Shown here in pieces: positions 19,316 through 27,808 of a DNA stretch of 31,322 nucleotides. The notes under the pieces are model-generated. The model saw only the letters and a program-made list of their open reading frames with translations. It did not search any database and was not told the origin of the DNA. Where the stretch lies: positions 1 to 31,322 of IMG/VR virus record IMGVR_UViG_3300017710_000032. One strand, written 5' to 3'. Source of the stretch: a virus. A program made the position numbers and the translations under genes. Each line of letters opens with the position of its first letter. Positions within the stretch are counted from its first letter, which is position 1.

Positions 19316-20332
19316 TTACTTTCCTTTGTTACTTATAGATTTATTTAGCCAATTATAAGCAGCAGTACCCCAGTCACTAGCTAGGCAAGACTGTACTTCA
19401 ATTAACGCTTCATCATATTCTTCGCTCTTGTATAAATACCAAGCATCTTGTAATGGAACTGCCACCTCACTAAAGAAAGGGTCAGCAAAATCTACAGACG
19501 ACATAGGTGCACGGCATAAAAACCATGTTAAGTCTTGTTCCCAAGTCATGATATCTGTGCTAATAAGTGGGAACGAATTAATAGCTTTATTATCGTAGGG
19601 GTTTCTTAAACTCATTTGACTGTAAAAGTCAAAAGCATCTTCTGCCTCCATTTGATTATACATATCATAAAATAAATCTGTGTAAGCGTGTAGGCTATCG
19701 CTAACTTGGGTGTATGTGCCTATCTCTACACCTATACCGTATGCCATATATTCTTGAAGTATAGACATATGTACAACGTTAGCACCAAATGCTCCCCATA
19801 TAACATCATTAGACCTGTTACTAACGGTCATATCTAACTTACCTTCACGTACTTTAAAATAAATAGCTGTGTTACAAGGAACGTCTACACTTTCAGTGTT
19901 AAAGTCAACATACGGATCCCACATTTGAAGCACACATCTTCTGTCAGTAGGGTCATTACGTAACCTTTCTATAATTACGCCTAACTGATCACCACCAAAA
20001 TGCTCACGCCACCTAAAGCCATAAGAACCTTGTAGTGTTTCACCGTCATCACTAAACTGACTCATGCGTTTATTGTAATACTCTATATACTCTAGGTCAT
20101 TACAGCCACCTAACATCCATAAACTTTCTATTAAGTGGAAGAAGGGATTAGCATTACGTGCGTCTTCAAATAAAACTCTTTCTTTTGAATTACGATACAC
20201 TGTTGCTACAGGCTCAGGTACTTCTATAACTTCGCCAGCCCTACTAGGAAAAGTGTATTGTTTATTTTGACCAATAAGATCCATAGCTTTAACAAAGCCA
20301 TCGTTAACGTTTCTACAATTTAATACTATCAT
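19316..20332 (-). CDS. Thymidylate synthase / dUMP hydroxymethylase homologue (338 aa)
   Basis: Member of the thymidylate synthase/pyrimidine hydroxymethylase superfamily, acting on C5 of dUMP or dCMP with a folate. Seen: PFFHLIESLWMLGG, LQGSYGFRWR, the phosphate-binding DRRCVLQMWDP, the catalytic Cys in DVPCNTAIYF near residue 155, RSNDVIWGAFGANVVHM, and the SLHAYTDLF His/Tyr motif. The Asn after the RSxDV motif suggests uracil rather than cytosine as substrate. The His usually following the catalytic Cys is Asn here, so this is not a standard ThyA. Because it sits with base-modification genes, dUMP hydroxymethylation is plausible; plain dTMP synthesis is the alternative. Confidence 0.85.
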   Translation of the reverse strand: MIVLNCRNVNDGFVKAMDLIGQNKQYTFPSRAGEVIEVPEPVATVYRNSKERVLFEDARNANPFFHLIESLWMLGGCNDLEYIEYYNKRMSQFSDDGETLQGSYGFRWREHFGGDQLGVIIERLRNDPTDRRCVLQMWDPYVDFNTESVDVPCNTAIYFKVREGKLDMTVSNRSNDVIWGAFGANVVHMSILQEYMAYGIGVEIGTYTQVSDSLHAYTDLFYDMYNQMEAEDAFDFYSQMSLRNPYDNKAINSFPLISTDIMTWEQDLTWFLCRAPMSSVDFADPFFSEVAVPLQDAWYLYKSEEYDEALIEVQSCLASDWGTAAYNWLNKSISNKGK

Positions 20333-20550
20333 TGACTATCCTTGAATTTTAAAACAAAATCTACCATTTCTATTTTTTCTTGTATGGCAGCTAACTTTTC
20401 TATTAGCTTATCTACCTCTACTACAATATCTACGTGTTCTGGTATACTGGTAGGGTTATCAAGTAGTACACTTAGATTAACTGTTACAGAATCCCGTTTA
20501 CCTTTAAGTTCCGACTTATATCCATTTAGGATATCAGAATAATTCGCCAT
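20329..20550 (-). CDS. Small hypothetical protein (73 aa)
   Basis: Helical 73-aa protein (MANYSDILNGYKSELKGKRD; VDKLIEKLAAIQEKIEMVDF), probably a coiled coil. It is locked between the glycosyltransferase (17-nt overlap) and the thymidylate-synthase homologue (4-nt ATGA overlap), so it is co-translated with the base-modification genes. No known function. Confidence 0.7.
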   Translation of the reverse strand: MANYSDILNGYKSELKGKRDSVTVNLSVLLDNPTSIPEHVDIVVEVDKLIEKLAAIQEKIEMVDFVLKFKDSQ

Positions 20551-21331
20551 TTTGTGCTCCTAGTTTTAATGCTTTTTTCCATTGTATGTTGACGTCTTTA
20601 CGTATAACCGTGCCTTCTTTTCCTGCACCCCAAGCTGTCTTAGTTTCCCTTTCTACTACCCTAACCACATCAGGGTGATGAGATTTTAAAATTTCCGCAC
20701 CCTCTGACTGCATTTGAACATTACGCCATTCACTACAACCACCAGGAGCATTACTACTGCCATGACCTTGGGCGTAATAATAGCTGACCTTATTAGGTAA
20801 TCCTTTGCTTAATAATTGTAAATTCATATCAAAGTCACTCATAACTTTAGTTCTGAATAACTCAATACCTTTACCTTTAAACATATCAAGATTGTATGCT
20901 AGTACACGCATATACCTAGTAGTTTCAGCAGATAAGTGTTCAACGCGATTATTACCTTCCCTAGCACTTACGCCACAGTGGGCGTAGTCATCAAGCCATT
21001 TATCAAGTAACCCAAATAAAGCGTGAAACTCATCAGGCTCTAAGTATCTAAGGTGCCAGTCGTTAGTAGCTTTACGAATATAAAAACGTAAGTCATCGTC
21101 TAACATAACTATTTTACCACCACCTGCGTTTTCACAAATATACTTACGTTTACTTGCTATATCGTAGACAACGGACTCAGGACAAGCCATAATTTGACAA
21201 TCATATTTATCGTATAAATCTTTTTCATATTCATTGACAACTAACGTAACTTGTTTACGTAAGTCCTCAGGAAAATGGGACAAGGTCACTTGATCGTCAG
21301 CCCTGCCTCTGGTCGGAATAAATATTTTCAT
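20534..21331 (-). CDS. GT-A glycosyltransferase, TET-associated (TAGT)-like (265 aa)
   Basis: GT-A fold glycosyltransferase. It begins MKIFIPTRGRADDQV, carries the metal/donor-binding IVMLDDDLRF near residue 90, YAHCGVSAREGNNR near residue 130, VMSDFDMNLQLLSKGLPN near residue 185, and SNAPGGCSEWR. From memory these match the TAGT family, glycosyltransferases tied to phage DNA hydroxymethyl-pyrimidine modification. AGGAGG is 7 nt before the ATG, and it overlaps the HMUDK/AGPT-like gene (ATGA). The likely role is adding a sugar to a hydroxymethylated base in phage DNA; donor and base are unknown. Confidence 0.75.
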   Translation of the reverse strand: MKIFIPTRGRADDQVTLSHFPEDLRKQVTLVVNEYEKDLYDKYDCQIMACPESVVYDIASKRKYICENAGGGKIVMLDDDLRFYIRKATNDWHLRYLEPDEFHALFGLLDKWLDDYAHCGVSAREGNNRVEHLSAETTRYMRVLAYNLDMFKGKGIELFRTKVMSDFDMNLQLLSKGLPNKVSYYYAQGHGSSNAPGGCSEWRNVQMQSEGAEILKSHHPDVVRVVERETKTAWGAGKEGTVIRKDVNIQWKKALKLGAQNGELF

Positions 21332-22173
21332 AGGTTAACCTCCTCAGTCTTTGGTTTATATTTAGCACGTGGTCTACCTTGACCTAAACGCACCCTCTCG
21401 TATTTATCAAACTCACAAAGACAATGTTCTATGTCTCTCATTTCTAGAGGTTCCATATGTCCTTGTAAATAATTAGGTGAAAGGTCTAGTAATTCCTGCA
21501 TCTCAAAGTTAAGCCTATCTTTCTTAATGGTTTTATTTAACTCTCTATCTTTTATTCTGTTAAGCCCACGCTGTGCTCCAGGACCAGGATTAGCCCAAGT
21601 CATAATATCTTCAGCTTTATTCAAAAATTTAGTGTGGCGTAAATCAGTAACTACCTCATAAGCCATAAAACCACTAAACCCTGCTTTTTGTAAATAACCT
21701 TTCCAAGTTTCTTCTAGTGACCAAGTTATCATAGAGGGGTGGTGTTCGTATAACGGTGTGAGTATCTTATCTATAGTTTGCTCTATTTTTGTACCACCTA
21801 AAGTGCCAGTTAACATATACGCACCAGTATAGACCTTATCGCCTCTATCTTTTCTAGCTTGCATAATAGCTTTTACCTTTTCTGGTTCCCAAGTTTCAGG
21901 AAACCCTATTTCCTCTAAAGTATCTGGCCAATTTATTTGCCTAGCCACACCCATAGCAAAAGGTAGGTTTTTATGGTCAGCATAAGGTTCACGCCAGTTA
22001 ACTCTTATCCACTCAGTAACTCTATCTAACTCACGGTACACGTTACAAAAACTATACTCGGTAAGTATAGCGTCGCTAGTCCACGGATAAGCTACACCGT
22101 TCTGTCGGCGTAAGTATATGATATGACGTTCGTTTAAATAATTAAAAAACTTTTGTATATTTTCCTCTATCAC
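21328..22173 (-). CDS. Putative DNA base hypermodification protein (HMUDK helical / AGPT-Pplase family, 281 aa)
   Basis: Residues 14-55 contain ERHIIYLRRQNGVAYPWTSD, AILTEYSFCNVYRELDRVTE and WI, the hallmark of the helical domain of 5-hydroxymethyl-dU DNA kinases and alpha-glutamyl/putrescinyl-thymine pyrophosphorylase (AGPT-Pplase) proteins, which install hypermodified thymines in phage DNA. No P-loop is visible (only GTLGGTK), so the kinase half is absent or elsewhere. The start is set to GTG 22173, which forms a GTGA overlap with the previous stop and has GAGGAG 5 nt upstream. Which reaction this lone domain performs is unclear. Confidence 0.75.
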   Translation of the reverse strand: MIEENIQKFFNYLNERHIIYLRRQNGVAYPWTSDAILTEYSFCNVYRELDRVTEWIRVNWREPYADHKNLPFAMGVARQINWPDTLEEIGFPETWEPEKVKAIMQARKDRGDKVYTGAYMLTGTLGGTKIEQTIDKILTPLYEHHPSMITWSLEETWKGYLQKAGFSGFMAYEVVTDLRHTKFLNKAEDIMTWANPGPGAQRGLNRIKDRELNKTIKKDRLNFEMQELLDLSPNYLQGHMEPLEMRDIEHCLCEFDKYERVRLGQGRPRAKYKPKTEEVNL

Positions 22174-22679
22174 GCACACTCCTCAACTTGCCAACTAGTG
22201 TTCCACCAGTTAGGTTTAGGTCTAGTTTTATTCCAAGCAGCATAGTGCTTTTCATTAATTAAGTAGTTACGATACGCCACGACAGGGTCAGCGTTTTTGT
22301 ACTGATCAGGCATAGCTTGAGCTATAGGGGTAAGTCCTAAGCTAGGCATAGAGGCAGGTATGTACGATAAGGTACGCCTTAGTTTAGTATCACTAGCGTG
22401 CACCTTACCGTAGCGATACGTGTACTCGTCACATAAAGCTACAAAATGTTTATAAAGCCATTCATAGTTTTCTAAACTTTCCCTAGCCCATATAGTACAA
22501 GGGTGGTTTACGTATGCTGTTTTATAAATTTCTAACTGGTCACAATAGCTACTGTGAAAATAGTAGCGTTGAGTAGTGCAAAGCATTTGAGCTGATTCTA
22601 AAGGCATTTTAACTACAAGCTTGTCAGGTAAAGACTGAGCAGCAAGTACTGGGTCGTTATATGTATAAAATATATTCAT
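22170..22679 (-). CDS. Conserved phage protein of unknown function (169 aa)
   Basis: Sequence blocks KLVVKMPLESAQMLCTTQ, YVNHPCTIWARES, NYEWLYKHFVALCDEYTYRY and RPKPNWWNTSW. I recognise it as a protein widespread in marine phages, rich in His, Cys, Tyr and Trp at fixed places (KxxxE near the N-terminus, HPC, WLY, EYxxRY), which suggests an enzyme, but I cannot name the activity with certainty. It is the gene directly upstream of the hypermodification protein (GTGA overlap), so it may belong to the same pathway. Confidence 0.7.
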   Translation of the reverse strand: MNIFYTYNDPVLAAQSLPDKLVVKMPLESAQMLCTTQRYYFHSSYCDQLEIYKTAYVNHPCTIWARESLENYEWLYKHFVALCDEYTYRYGKVHASDTKLRRTLSYIPASMPSLGLTPIAQAMPDQYKNADPVVAYRNYLINEKHYAAWNKTRPKPNWWNTSWQVEECA

Positions 22680-22706
22680 AGTATTTATCTCCGTAATAGT
22701 TTATTT

Positions 22707-22724
22707 TACTTTACTTGTAAAGTA
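22707..22724. repeat. 18-bp inverted repeat in the leader of 22170-22679
   Basis: TACTTTACTTGTAAAGTA is palindromic except for its two central bases. It lies in the 54-nt gap between the helicase stop and the next gene, just upstream of the ribosome site, and could be an operator. Confidence 0.5.
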
Positions 22725-22733
22725 GAAGTAAAG

Positions 22734-24233
22734 TTATATCATAACTTTAAACTCTTTTCTAGTTTTACCTTGCACTATATGTAGATTTTCTTTAGTCCTA
22801 GTAACACCTACATAAAAAGCACGACACTCATTATCAGGACTTTTATATAATTCCTCATAAGTTTTATTAGCTACGTCAGTTAAAAGCACAACATTATCAC
22901 ACTCACCTCCCTTAGTAGCGTGTATAGTGTTCAATTTAATTCTTGAAGAATTTACTTTTTCACCCTTACGTAAACCAGAAATAATGTACTCACGTTGAGC
23001 ATCGCCTATTAAATCAAAAGACTTATGCCATATATCGTCTACTAATAATCCGTAATTCTTTTTCAATTGATTAATGTTTAAAATTAAATCAGGACTAGCT
23101 TGTTTCATAGTTTTGTAGCCAGTACGCACACCTTTACCTGCTCTCATGTGACCATATATTTTTTTGATTCTATTCGCTTCTATACTTTCACCTTTACGTA
23201 AAAGTTCCCAATCTTTAATGGCGTTCAATAAGTTTTCACTTACAGAAGCTCTATTATTTTTGGTAAAAAAGTACCCATTAGTACGTAAATGTTTTTCTAC
23301 GTTATTCAATAAATAGTTATTCCTAGCTAAGAACAACCAATCACCGTCAGAAATATCTATATGTTCAAAATTATTATGGTAGGTAACGCTTCCTTCTTCC
23401 TCTCTAGGTATCCAAGTTTTATGTCTACGATTACGTATTCTCTTTACTATGTTTAATGCTACGTCATGAACCTTTTTAGGCACACGGTAACTTTGCTCTA
23501 AGTATATTTCTTTACCAGCTAAATTTATAAAGTGATCTGGGTCAGCACCTGCCCACTTATAAATAGCTTGGTCATCGTCCCCAGCTATATAAACATGGTC
23601 AACATCTTGAGCTAGTTTATGTACACACTTCCATTGTAGTGCCGATAAATCTTGAGCTTCATCTACAATTAATGCTTTTAAAGGTGGTCTAGTTTCAAAC
23701 TCTAAGAAACCTGTTAGCATATCTGTAAAATCCATTAAGTAATTCAACGCTTTATACTGGTTATAGTTTTTACAAAACCAATCAAAATGTATCCAAGATA
23801 TATCAGTGTTGGCTTTATTCCAAGTTAGCCGATAAGGTTCACCTTTGTTACGTGCCATATTTTCTAAGAATAACATCTGATCACCCTTAGAGTTTAACGC
23901 CATTAAGTTTTCACCATCCCAAGCAGAACTTATTTTTTCACCTACAGTTTGACTAAACGCTCTTAAATCTTTTCTATCTAATACATCAGACTTACTTAGT
24001 CCTTGCCAGAAATAGCAAAGTGAATGTATCGTTCTAAAATAAACTAATTGATCAGGTTCATATTCAAACTTTTCTACAGCTCTTTGTAGAGCTTCCGTTG
24101 CTGCCTTTTTAGTAAAAGCAAGATATGCTAACTCGTAAGGTTTTATATCTTTTTTAAATAATTCTTCAACAGTTTTTAATAGGTAAGTAGTTTTACCTGT
24201 TCCAGGAGGACCAAGGACAACGTTCCAAGTCAC
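22734..24233 (-). CDS. UvrD/Rep-like superfamily 1 DNA helicase (499 aa)
   Basis: SF1A 3'-5' helicase with all motifs: Walker A VVLGPPGTGKTTYL (residue 5), Ia LAFTKKAATEAL, Walker B LIVDEAQDLSALQ, III AGDDDQAIYKWAG, IV LEQSYRVPKKV, V LNTIHATKGGECDNV, VI AFYVGVTRTKENLHIV. Shorter than bacterial UvrD (about 720 aa) because the 1B/2B subdomains are reduced. It starts in a 4-nt overlap with the primase gene, so primase and helicase are made together, likely as the fork enzymes of the phage. Confidence 0.95.
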   Translation of the reverse strand: MTWNVVLGPPGTGKTTYLLKTVEELFKKDIKPYELAYLAFTKKAATEALQRAVEKFEYEPDQLVYFRTIHSLCYFWQGLSKSDVLDRKDLRAFSQTVGEKISSAWDGENLMALNSKGDQMLFLENMARNKGEPYRLTWNKANTDISWIHFDWFCKNYNQYKALNYLMDFTDMLTGFLEFETRPPLKALIVDEAQDLSALQWKCVHKLAQDVDHVYIAGDDDQAIYKWAGADPDHFINLAGKEIYLEQSYRVPKKVHDVALNIVKRIRNRRHKTWIPREEEGSVTYHNNFEHIDISDGDWLFLARNNYLLNNVEKHLRTNGYFFTKNNRASVSENLLNAIKDWELLRKGESIEANRIKKIYGHMRAGKGVRTGYKTMKQASPDLILNINQLKKNYGLLVDDIWHKSFDLIGDAQREYIISGLRKGEKVNSSRIKLNTIHATKGGECDNVVLLTDVANKTYEELYKSPDNECRAFYVGVTRTKENLHIVQGKTRKEFKVMI

Positions 24234-25735
24234 ATCATATCCTCTGTAAAATCATGACCGTCAAGTGTTTCATCTTTATAGTCAATCTCAGGTATGTACC
24301 AAACATTAGTTCCCCTACCTTTTAGGTTCCAGAACGTATGTTTAGCTTTTAGGTCTCGTAATTTACTAGCTATTTTATTAGTGTCTAGCTCAGTGAATCT
24401 ATGTTTAACTAGGTACTCACGTAAATCTTTAATTCTAAAGTGGGTGTTACCATTTTCTGTATAGGGTTTACCTAGTAAAACTTCTTCACGTGTACTGGCT
24501 TGGGCTAGGTCGGTACAAAACGATTCTAGTAAATCTTTAAACTGACCGTCTAATGACACGTCATTACTAACCTCTATAATTTCCATACCACTATCCATTA
24601 AACTTTGTATTTGTGCCTGCCAAGCACGTTCATTAGTTTTAGGTGGCATAAGATTTATAACATCCATACAGGCACGTTGAAACTTAGTTTGATTTTGTAG
24701 TTGTTCAGTAGTAAGCTCTAAACGTTTATCATCAATAGATAAAAACCATAAAGGTGGTTTAGTATCTAGTTTAGCTAGACTAGAAAATGTAGGAGCAGTA
24801 TTACCTTTTCCTACGCCAAACTTACAAGTACGACATTTTTGTACATCACAGTAAGAGCGTATAGGTTCATCACTACACTTATAGTTATAATCTTTTTTCT
24901 TTAATGTACTTATTAAAGTAAGTACTTCTTGAGCAGGGAGAGGCGGAGTAACAAATTTTCTATTGTAGTCTTCTATTTCAGTTTCCCATTTATCGGGTGT
25001 AGCTTGTTTTAAATATACACCTACATTAAATAAACCATTATTACGAGTGCCTTCAGGAAAACCTTGTTTGAGTAGTGTTTTTAAACATGGAGGACCACCT
25101 TTTAATTCTTCTATTTCTGGTACAGATAAAGCATTTAATACGTCAAGACTTACTCTACGCTTTTGTACAAAAGCTATAAACTCTTCTGGGGTAAGTGCCT
25201 CACCTTTTACACTTAACGCATATCTTACTGAGGCACTACCTTCAAAGTAAGGCATATTTAACCAACTACCTATATCTCCACGGTCTACAAGTACCTCACG
25301 TTGTTTAGGAAATATTTCTACACCACCGTAACCCAACCCTGCAGCCAACTCTCTAAGTTTATCCTGCATATCCCCAGCTTGTACCCAATCATCGGTAAAG
25401 CAGAATACGTGGGCTCCACCACTTTTACTTCTACATACTATAAGTGGTAATTTAAAATCTTCTATTTTTTGTACTAGTTTAGGTAAGTCAAGAGAGTATG
25501 TATCAATATCAATAACTCCCCATTTAACTAAATTATTTTCATTAATAGGTATGATACCTATGCCAGTTTTACCTTCTAAATGATCTGTCCAGTTTTGTAG
25601 GGTGGCACCTACGGTCTTTATAGTGCGAGCAACACCTTGTTGCTTTTGACCATTATTATAATCATTGATATCAAATATGCCGTGTGCACGTTTAGAGCCT
25701 TCAAAAATTTGACTAAACTGTTGTGCAAGTTCCAA
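24230..25735 (-). CDS. AEP-family (archaeo-eukaryotic) DNA primase (501 aa)
   Basis: Primase-polymerase of the AEP superfamily. Catalytic motifs: KWGVIDIDTY (D-x-D), CRSKSGGAHVFCF (sGGxH) and VEIFPKQ. A middle helical PriCT-like region (GTRNNGLFNVGVYLKQAT) and a CDVQKCRTCKFG Cys cluster follow; the C-terminal third resembles a winged-helix DNA-binding domain. The longest frame starts at TTG 25774, but that would run through a terminator hairpin. A TTG at 25735 with AGGAG 6 nt upstream is a much better start. It makes primers for the family A polymerase, and it overlaps the helicase gene. Confidence 0.9.
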   Translation of the reverse strand: MELAQQFSQIFEGSKRAHGIFDINDYNNGQKQQGVARTIKTVGATLQNWTDHLEGKTGIGIIPINENNLVKWGVIDIDTYSLDLPKLVQKIEDFKLPLIVCRSKSGGAHVFCFTDDWVQAGDMQDKLRELAAGLGYGGVEIFPKQREVLVDRGDIGSWLNMPYFEGSASVRYALSVKGEALTPEEFIAFVQKRRVSLDVLNALSVPEIEELKGGPPCLKTLLKQGFPEGTRNNGLFNVGVYLKQATPDKWETEIEDYNRKFVTPPLPAQEVLTLISTLKKKDYNYKCSDEPIRSYCDVQKCRTCKFGVGKGNTAPTFSSLAKLDTKPPLWFLSIDDKRLELTTEQLQNQTKFQRACMDVINLMPPKTNERAWQAQIQSLMDSGMEIIEVSNDVSLDGQFKDLLESFCTDLAQASTREEVLLGKPYTENGNTHFRIKDLREYLVKHRFTELDTNKIASKLRDLKAKHTFWNLKGRGTNVWYIPEIDYKDETLDGHDFTEDMM

Positions 25736-25747
25736 TACAATCTCCTG

Positions 25748-25772
25748 TAAAAGAAGGGGGCATAAAGCCCCC
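25748..25772 (-). terminator. Rho-independent terminator between the SSB-like and primase genes
   Basis: Minus strand: GGGGGC (25772-25767), loop TTTAT, GCCCCC (25761-25756), then TTCTTTT. It starts 5 nt past the stop of the SSB-like gene and ends just before the primase ribosome site, so it likely lowers primase/helicase expression relative to SSB. Confidence 0.85.
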
Positions 25773-25777
25773 AAGAG

Positions 25778-26554
25778 TTAAAACGGTGCATCCTCAGTTG
25801 AGGCTTCACCACTGTTACTTGACATACTAACTTCTCCTACAGATGAAGCAAAGTCTTTTGCTGCTTCGTAGAAAAACATATCTTCTTCACTAATTGGTCC
25901 AAGGTTAGTAATATTCCAACCGAACCAAGAGCCACGGTCATTGGACTCTTGTACCGTTTTCATACTATACCTGTGACTAAAGCTAGGTGGGGTAAACACC
26001 TTATCACCTGATCGTAGTTTTAAACTAGCCATAACAGAGTTCCAAGTACGTGACTTTTTAAGCTGTGTACCAGCCATAGGAATTACTGCTTGGTCAAAGC
26101 TACCGTCGCTATTTAATACAATAACAAAATGGTTAGCTGAGGTTTGTATATAGTTACCGTTTTCAAGTACATCCTGACCCCTATCGTTCTTAGTAGTTTT
26201 ACTAAGGATAGATTGGTCATCATGCGACGTAACTAAACCACCACCAGAGTCTCTAGGTTGCCACTCTAAAAACAAACGTTTATAACTCACAGGTAAAACT
26301 ACCAGAGGGTTTTCATCGTTATAGAGCTTACTAGTAACAGTATTAATTGCGTCACCAGCATCGGCACCTTCAACATACTTACCGTCACGCTTGTTTACTT
26401 CTGGGCTTAACGCTTGAAGTATTTTTAAACGAGGTATGGTAAGGTCATCAGAGGTTATATTTTCTAAACCACTGTTAGCGTCTTCCATAAAGGCTGACGG
26501 CACAGCTAGTTCAGTAGTTTTCTTTTCACTTATTTCACTTTTTTCTTGTGTCAT
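25778..26554 (-). CDS. Putative phage single-stranded-DNA-binding protein (258 aa)
   Basis: A family common in phages: DDLTIPRLKILQALSPEVN near residue 35, then the beta-rich core (NPLVVLPVSYKRLFLEW; HFVIVLNSDG) and a Ser/Glu-rich flexible tail ending EDAPF. An acidic tail with a terminal Pro-Phe is the partner-binding tip of bacterial and T7 SSB-type proteins, which supports an ssDNA-binding role. Its position just before primase and helicase and the terminator after it (high expression relative to the enzymes) agree. The family is often left as hypothetical, so the call is an inference. Confidence 0.65.
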   Translation of the reverse strand: MTQEKSEISEKKTTELAVPSAFMEDANSGLENITSDDLTIPRLKILQALSPEVNKRDGKYVEGADAGDAINTVTSKLYNDENPLVVLPVSYKRLFLEWQPRDSGGGLVTSHDDQSILSKTTKNDRGQDVLENGNYIQTSANHFVIVLNSDGSFDQAVIPMAGTQLKKSRTWNSVMASLKLRSGDKVFTPPSFSHRYSMKTVQESNDRGSWFGWNITNLGPISEEDMFFYEAAKDFASSVGEVSMSSNSGEASTEDAPF

Positions 26555-27084
26555 TTTTTAATTATCCTTGTTTTTTGACCTATATAAACATTAAAAGTTT
26601 CTAAGGGCAGGTCGGAACCCTTTTCCACTTGTTCCCGTACAAAAGCCTTGAGTGTCATAGGTTCTACCCACTTTTTTTGAGCGGTAGCGTACCCATTATC
26701 CTCTAAGCTATCTACGAGCTTCTTAGCAGAGTCGTCTTCTTCTCTACCAAAACTTACAGAAACAGTATTTTTAATAATATCAGCAAAGCCATTATCATTA
26801 AGCCATTGAAAAGCCTCGTCACGTTTGTCCTCACTTATACGTGCTGAATAGTAACTAGTGGTACTTATTTTATTACCATTAGCTAGTGTAATTTCACTAA
26901 GCCCTAACTCACTAAGCATACTCGGTATGTCTACCTCGCTTATTTCTCTATACATGGCTTTATATTTACCTAGTTCTTCTTCTATATCTTTAATAGCGTT
27001 GTCTAGGTTTTCTAGTTCTTTAGATTTATCAGATAACGCTTTAAGGGAAGCGTCGCCCATTGGTTTATCTTCTGGTTCAAACAT
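26551..27084 (-). CDS. Conserved phage protein with N-terminal coiled coil (177 aa)
   Basis: N-terminal half is a heptad-rich coiled coil (LKALSDKSKELENLDNAIKD; IEEELGKYKAMYRE), followed by SMLSELGLSEITLANGNKIS and a C-terminal KTRIIKK. I know this type as a conserved protein next to SSB genes in many marine phages, without assigned function. It overlaps the SSB-like gene by 4 nt (ATGA), which suggests that the two act together, perhaps as an SSB partner. Confidence 0.7.
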   Translation of the reverse strand: MFEPEDKPMGDASLKALSDKSKELENLDNAIKDIEEELGKYKAMYREISEVDIPSMLSELGLSEITLANGNKISTTSYYSARISEDKRDEAFQWLNDNGFADIIKNTVSVSFGREEDDSAKKLVDSLEDNGYATAQKKWVEPMTLKAFVREQVEKGSDLPLETFNVYIGQKTRIIKK

Positions 27085-27388
27085 TTGTATTTACCTCAAT
27101 GTTAAAGTATTTATATTCACGGTTATCCCATTTAAGTAAGTTAGCCCTACCTCTATTATTTTGTAAAGCGTAATGTACACATACACCTATAACTGCGGGA
27201 TCGCCAATTAATAAAAGGTAGTCGTCATCATTGAAGTCAATTAGTTTTTTACGTATTTTAGCTACAGTTGGAACAGGACTGAATATCATATCTGGAGTTC
27301 TATCTAGAATGAATTCAAAGTCCCCAAACTGGGAAGCGGAAAGTATGTTCTTTTTACTATCTGGTTTTTGTACTACGTATACTGCCAT
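27077..27388 (-). CDS. Conserved phage protein of unknown function (103 aa)
   Basis: First gene of the leftward replication block. The C-terminal half, YLLLIGDPAVIGVCVHYALQ, NNRGRANLLKWDNRE and YKYFNIEVN, is a pattern I recognise from many marine phage genomes at the head of replication operons. No function is established. Start ATG at 27388 with a weak AGAGA site; the stop overlaps the next gene by 8 nt. Confidence 0.75.
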   Translation of the reverse strand: MAVYVVQKPDSKKNILSASQFGDFEFILDRTPDMIFSPVPTVAKIRKKLIDFNDDDYLLLIGDPAVIGVCVHYALQNNRGRANLLKWDNREYKYFNIEVNTNV

Positions 27389-27414
27389 CTTGTCTCTTTT
27401 TATCTTAAAATCAC

Positions 27415-27447
27415 GGCTACCTACTAATTAAGGGTAAGTAGATAGCC
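27415..27447. repeat. 10-bp inverted repeat (one wobble) between divergent units
   Basis: GGCTACCTAC (27415-27424) and GTAGATAGCC (27438-27447) with a 13-nt loop. It lies in the leader of the leftward block and just before the small rightward frame at 27465. Confidence 0.6.
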
Positions 27448-27464
27448 ATGAAAGGAGATTACAT

Positions 27465-27551
27465 ATGAATAACCTTAACACTAAGTTAAGCTACCCTATA
27501 AAAAATTATAAACCTAATCTACTAAAAAATAAAACCCTATGTGCTATATAG
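27465..27551 (+). CDS. Possible 28-aa leader peptide
   Basis: ATG at 27465 has AAAGGAG with 7-nt spacing, a near-ideal ribosome site. The frame encodes MNNLNTKLSYPIKNYKPN and ten more residues before TAG. A good ribosome site with such a short product ahead of a structured leader and the helicase gene suggests a leader peptide or a decayed gene. There is no protein family evidence. Confidence 0.35.
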   Translation: MNNLNTKLSYPIKNYKPNLLKNKTLCAI

Positions 27552-27641
27552 GTAAAAATAATTTATGTTTTAAAAATCCAAAAACATTTGTGTTTAGCTA
27601 ATAGCTGTAATAGAATTTTTTTAAACGCTTATTATATAAAG

Positions 27642-27682
27642 GCTAGTAGCGTATTGGCTGAACGTATTACGTCGCTATTAGC
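27642..27682 (+). ncRNA. Leader hairpin 1 of the SNF2 helicase gene (putative)
   Basis: GCTAGTAGCG (27642-27651) pairs with CGCTATTAGC (27673-27682): ten base pairs with one G-U, loop of 21 nt containing a smaller ACGT repeat. No T-run follows, so it is not a standard terminator. Confidence 0.45.
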
Positions 27683-27736
27683 ATAAAACATACAATAGGC
27701 TTTTAATTCATACTGAAGTAATTTATTATTACCTAT

Positions 27737-27808
27737 AAGTAAAGGTCGTAAGTCCTGGACAAATAGACTAGGCTACAACGGTTAAGTTACGGCTTAACAC
27801 CTTTACTT
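27737..27808 (+). ncRNA. Multi-branched leader structure before the SNF2 helicase gene (putative)
   Basis: A 10-bp perfect outer stem AAGTAAAGGT (27737-27746) / ACCTTTACTT (27799-27808) encloses a 6-bp hairpin GTTAAG/CTTAAC (27781-27798) that abuts the 3' outer strand, plus a 34-nt segment with further pairing (for example AGTC/GACT). The topology recalls an acceptor stem stacked on a T-arm, yet arm lengths do not fit a tRNA. It ends 18 nt before the GTG start. Confidence 0.5.

Noticed and set aside
27737-27808. tRNA in the helicase leader
   Set aside because: The outer stem is 10 bp and the T-arm-like hairpin has a 6-bp stem and 6-nt loop lacking the TTC motif; total length and middle part do not fit, so it is called only a structured leader.
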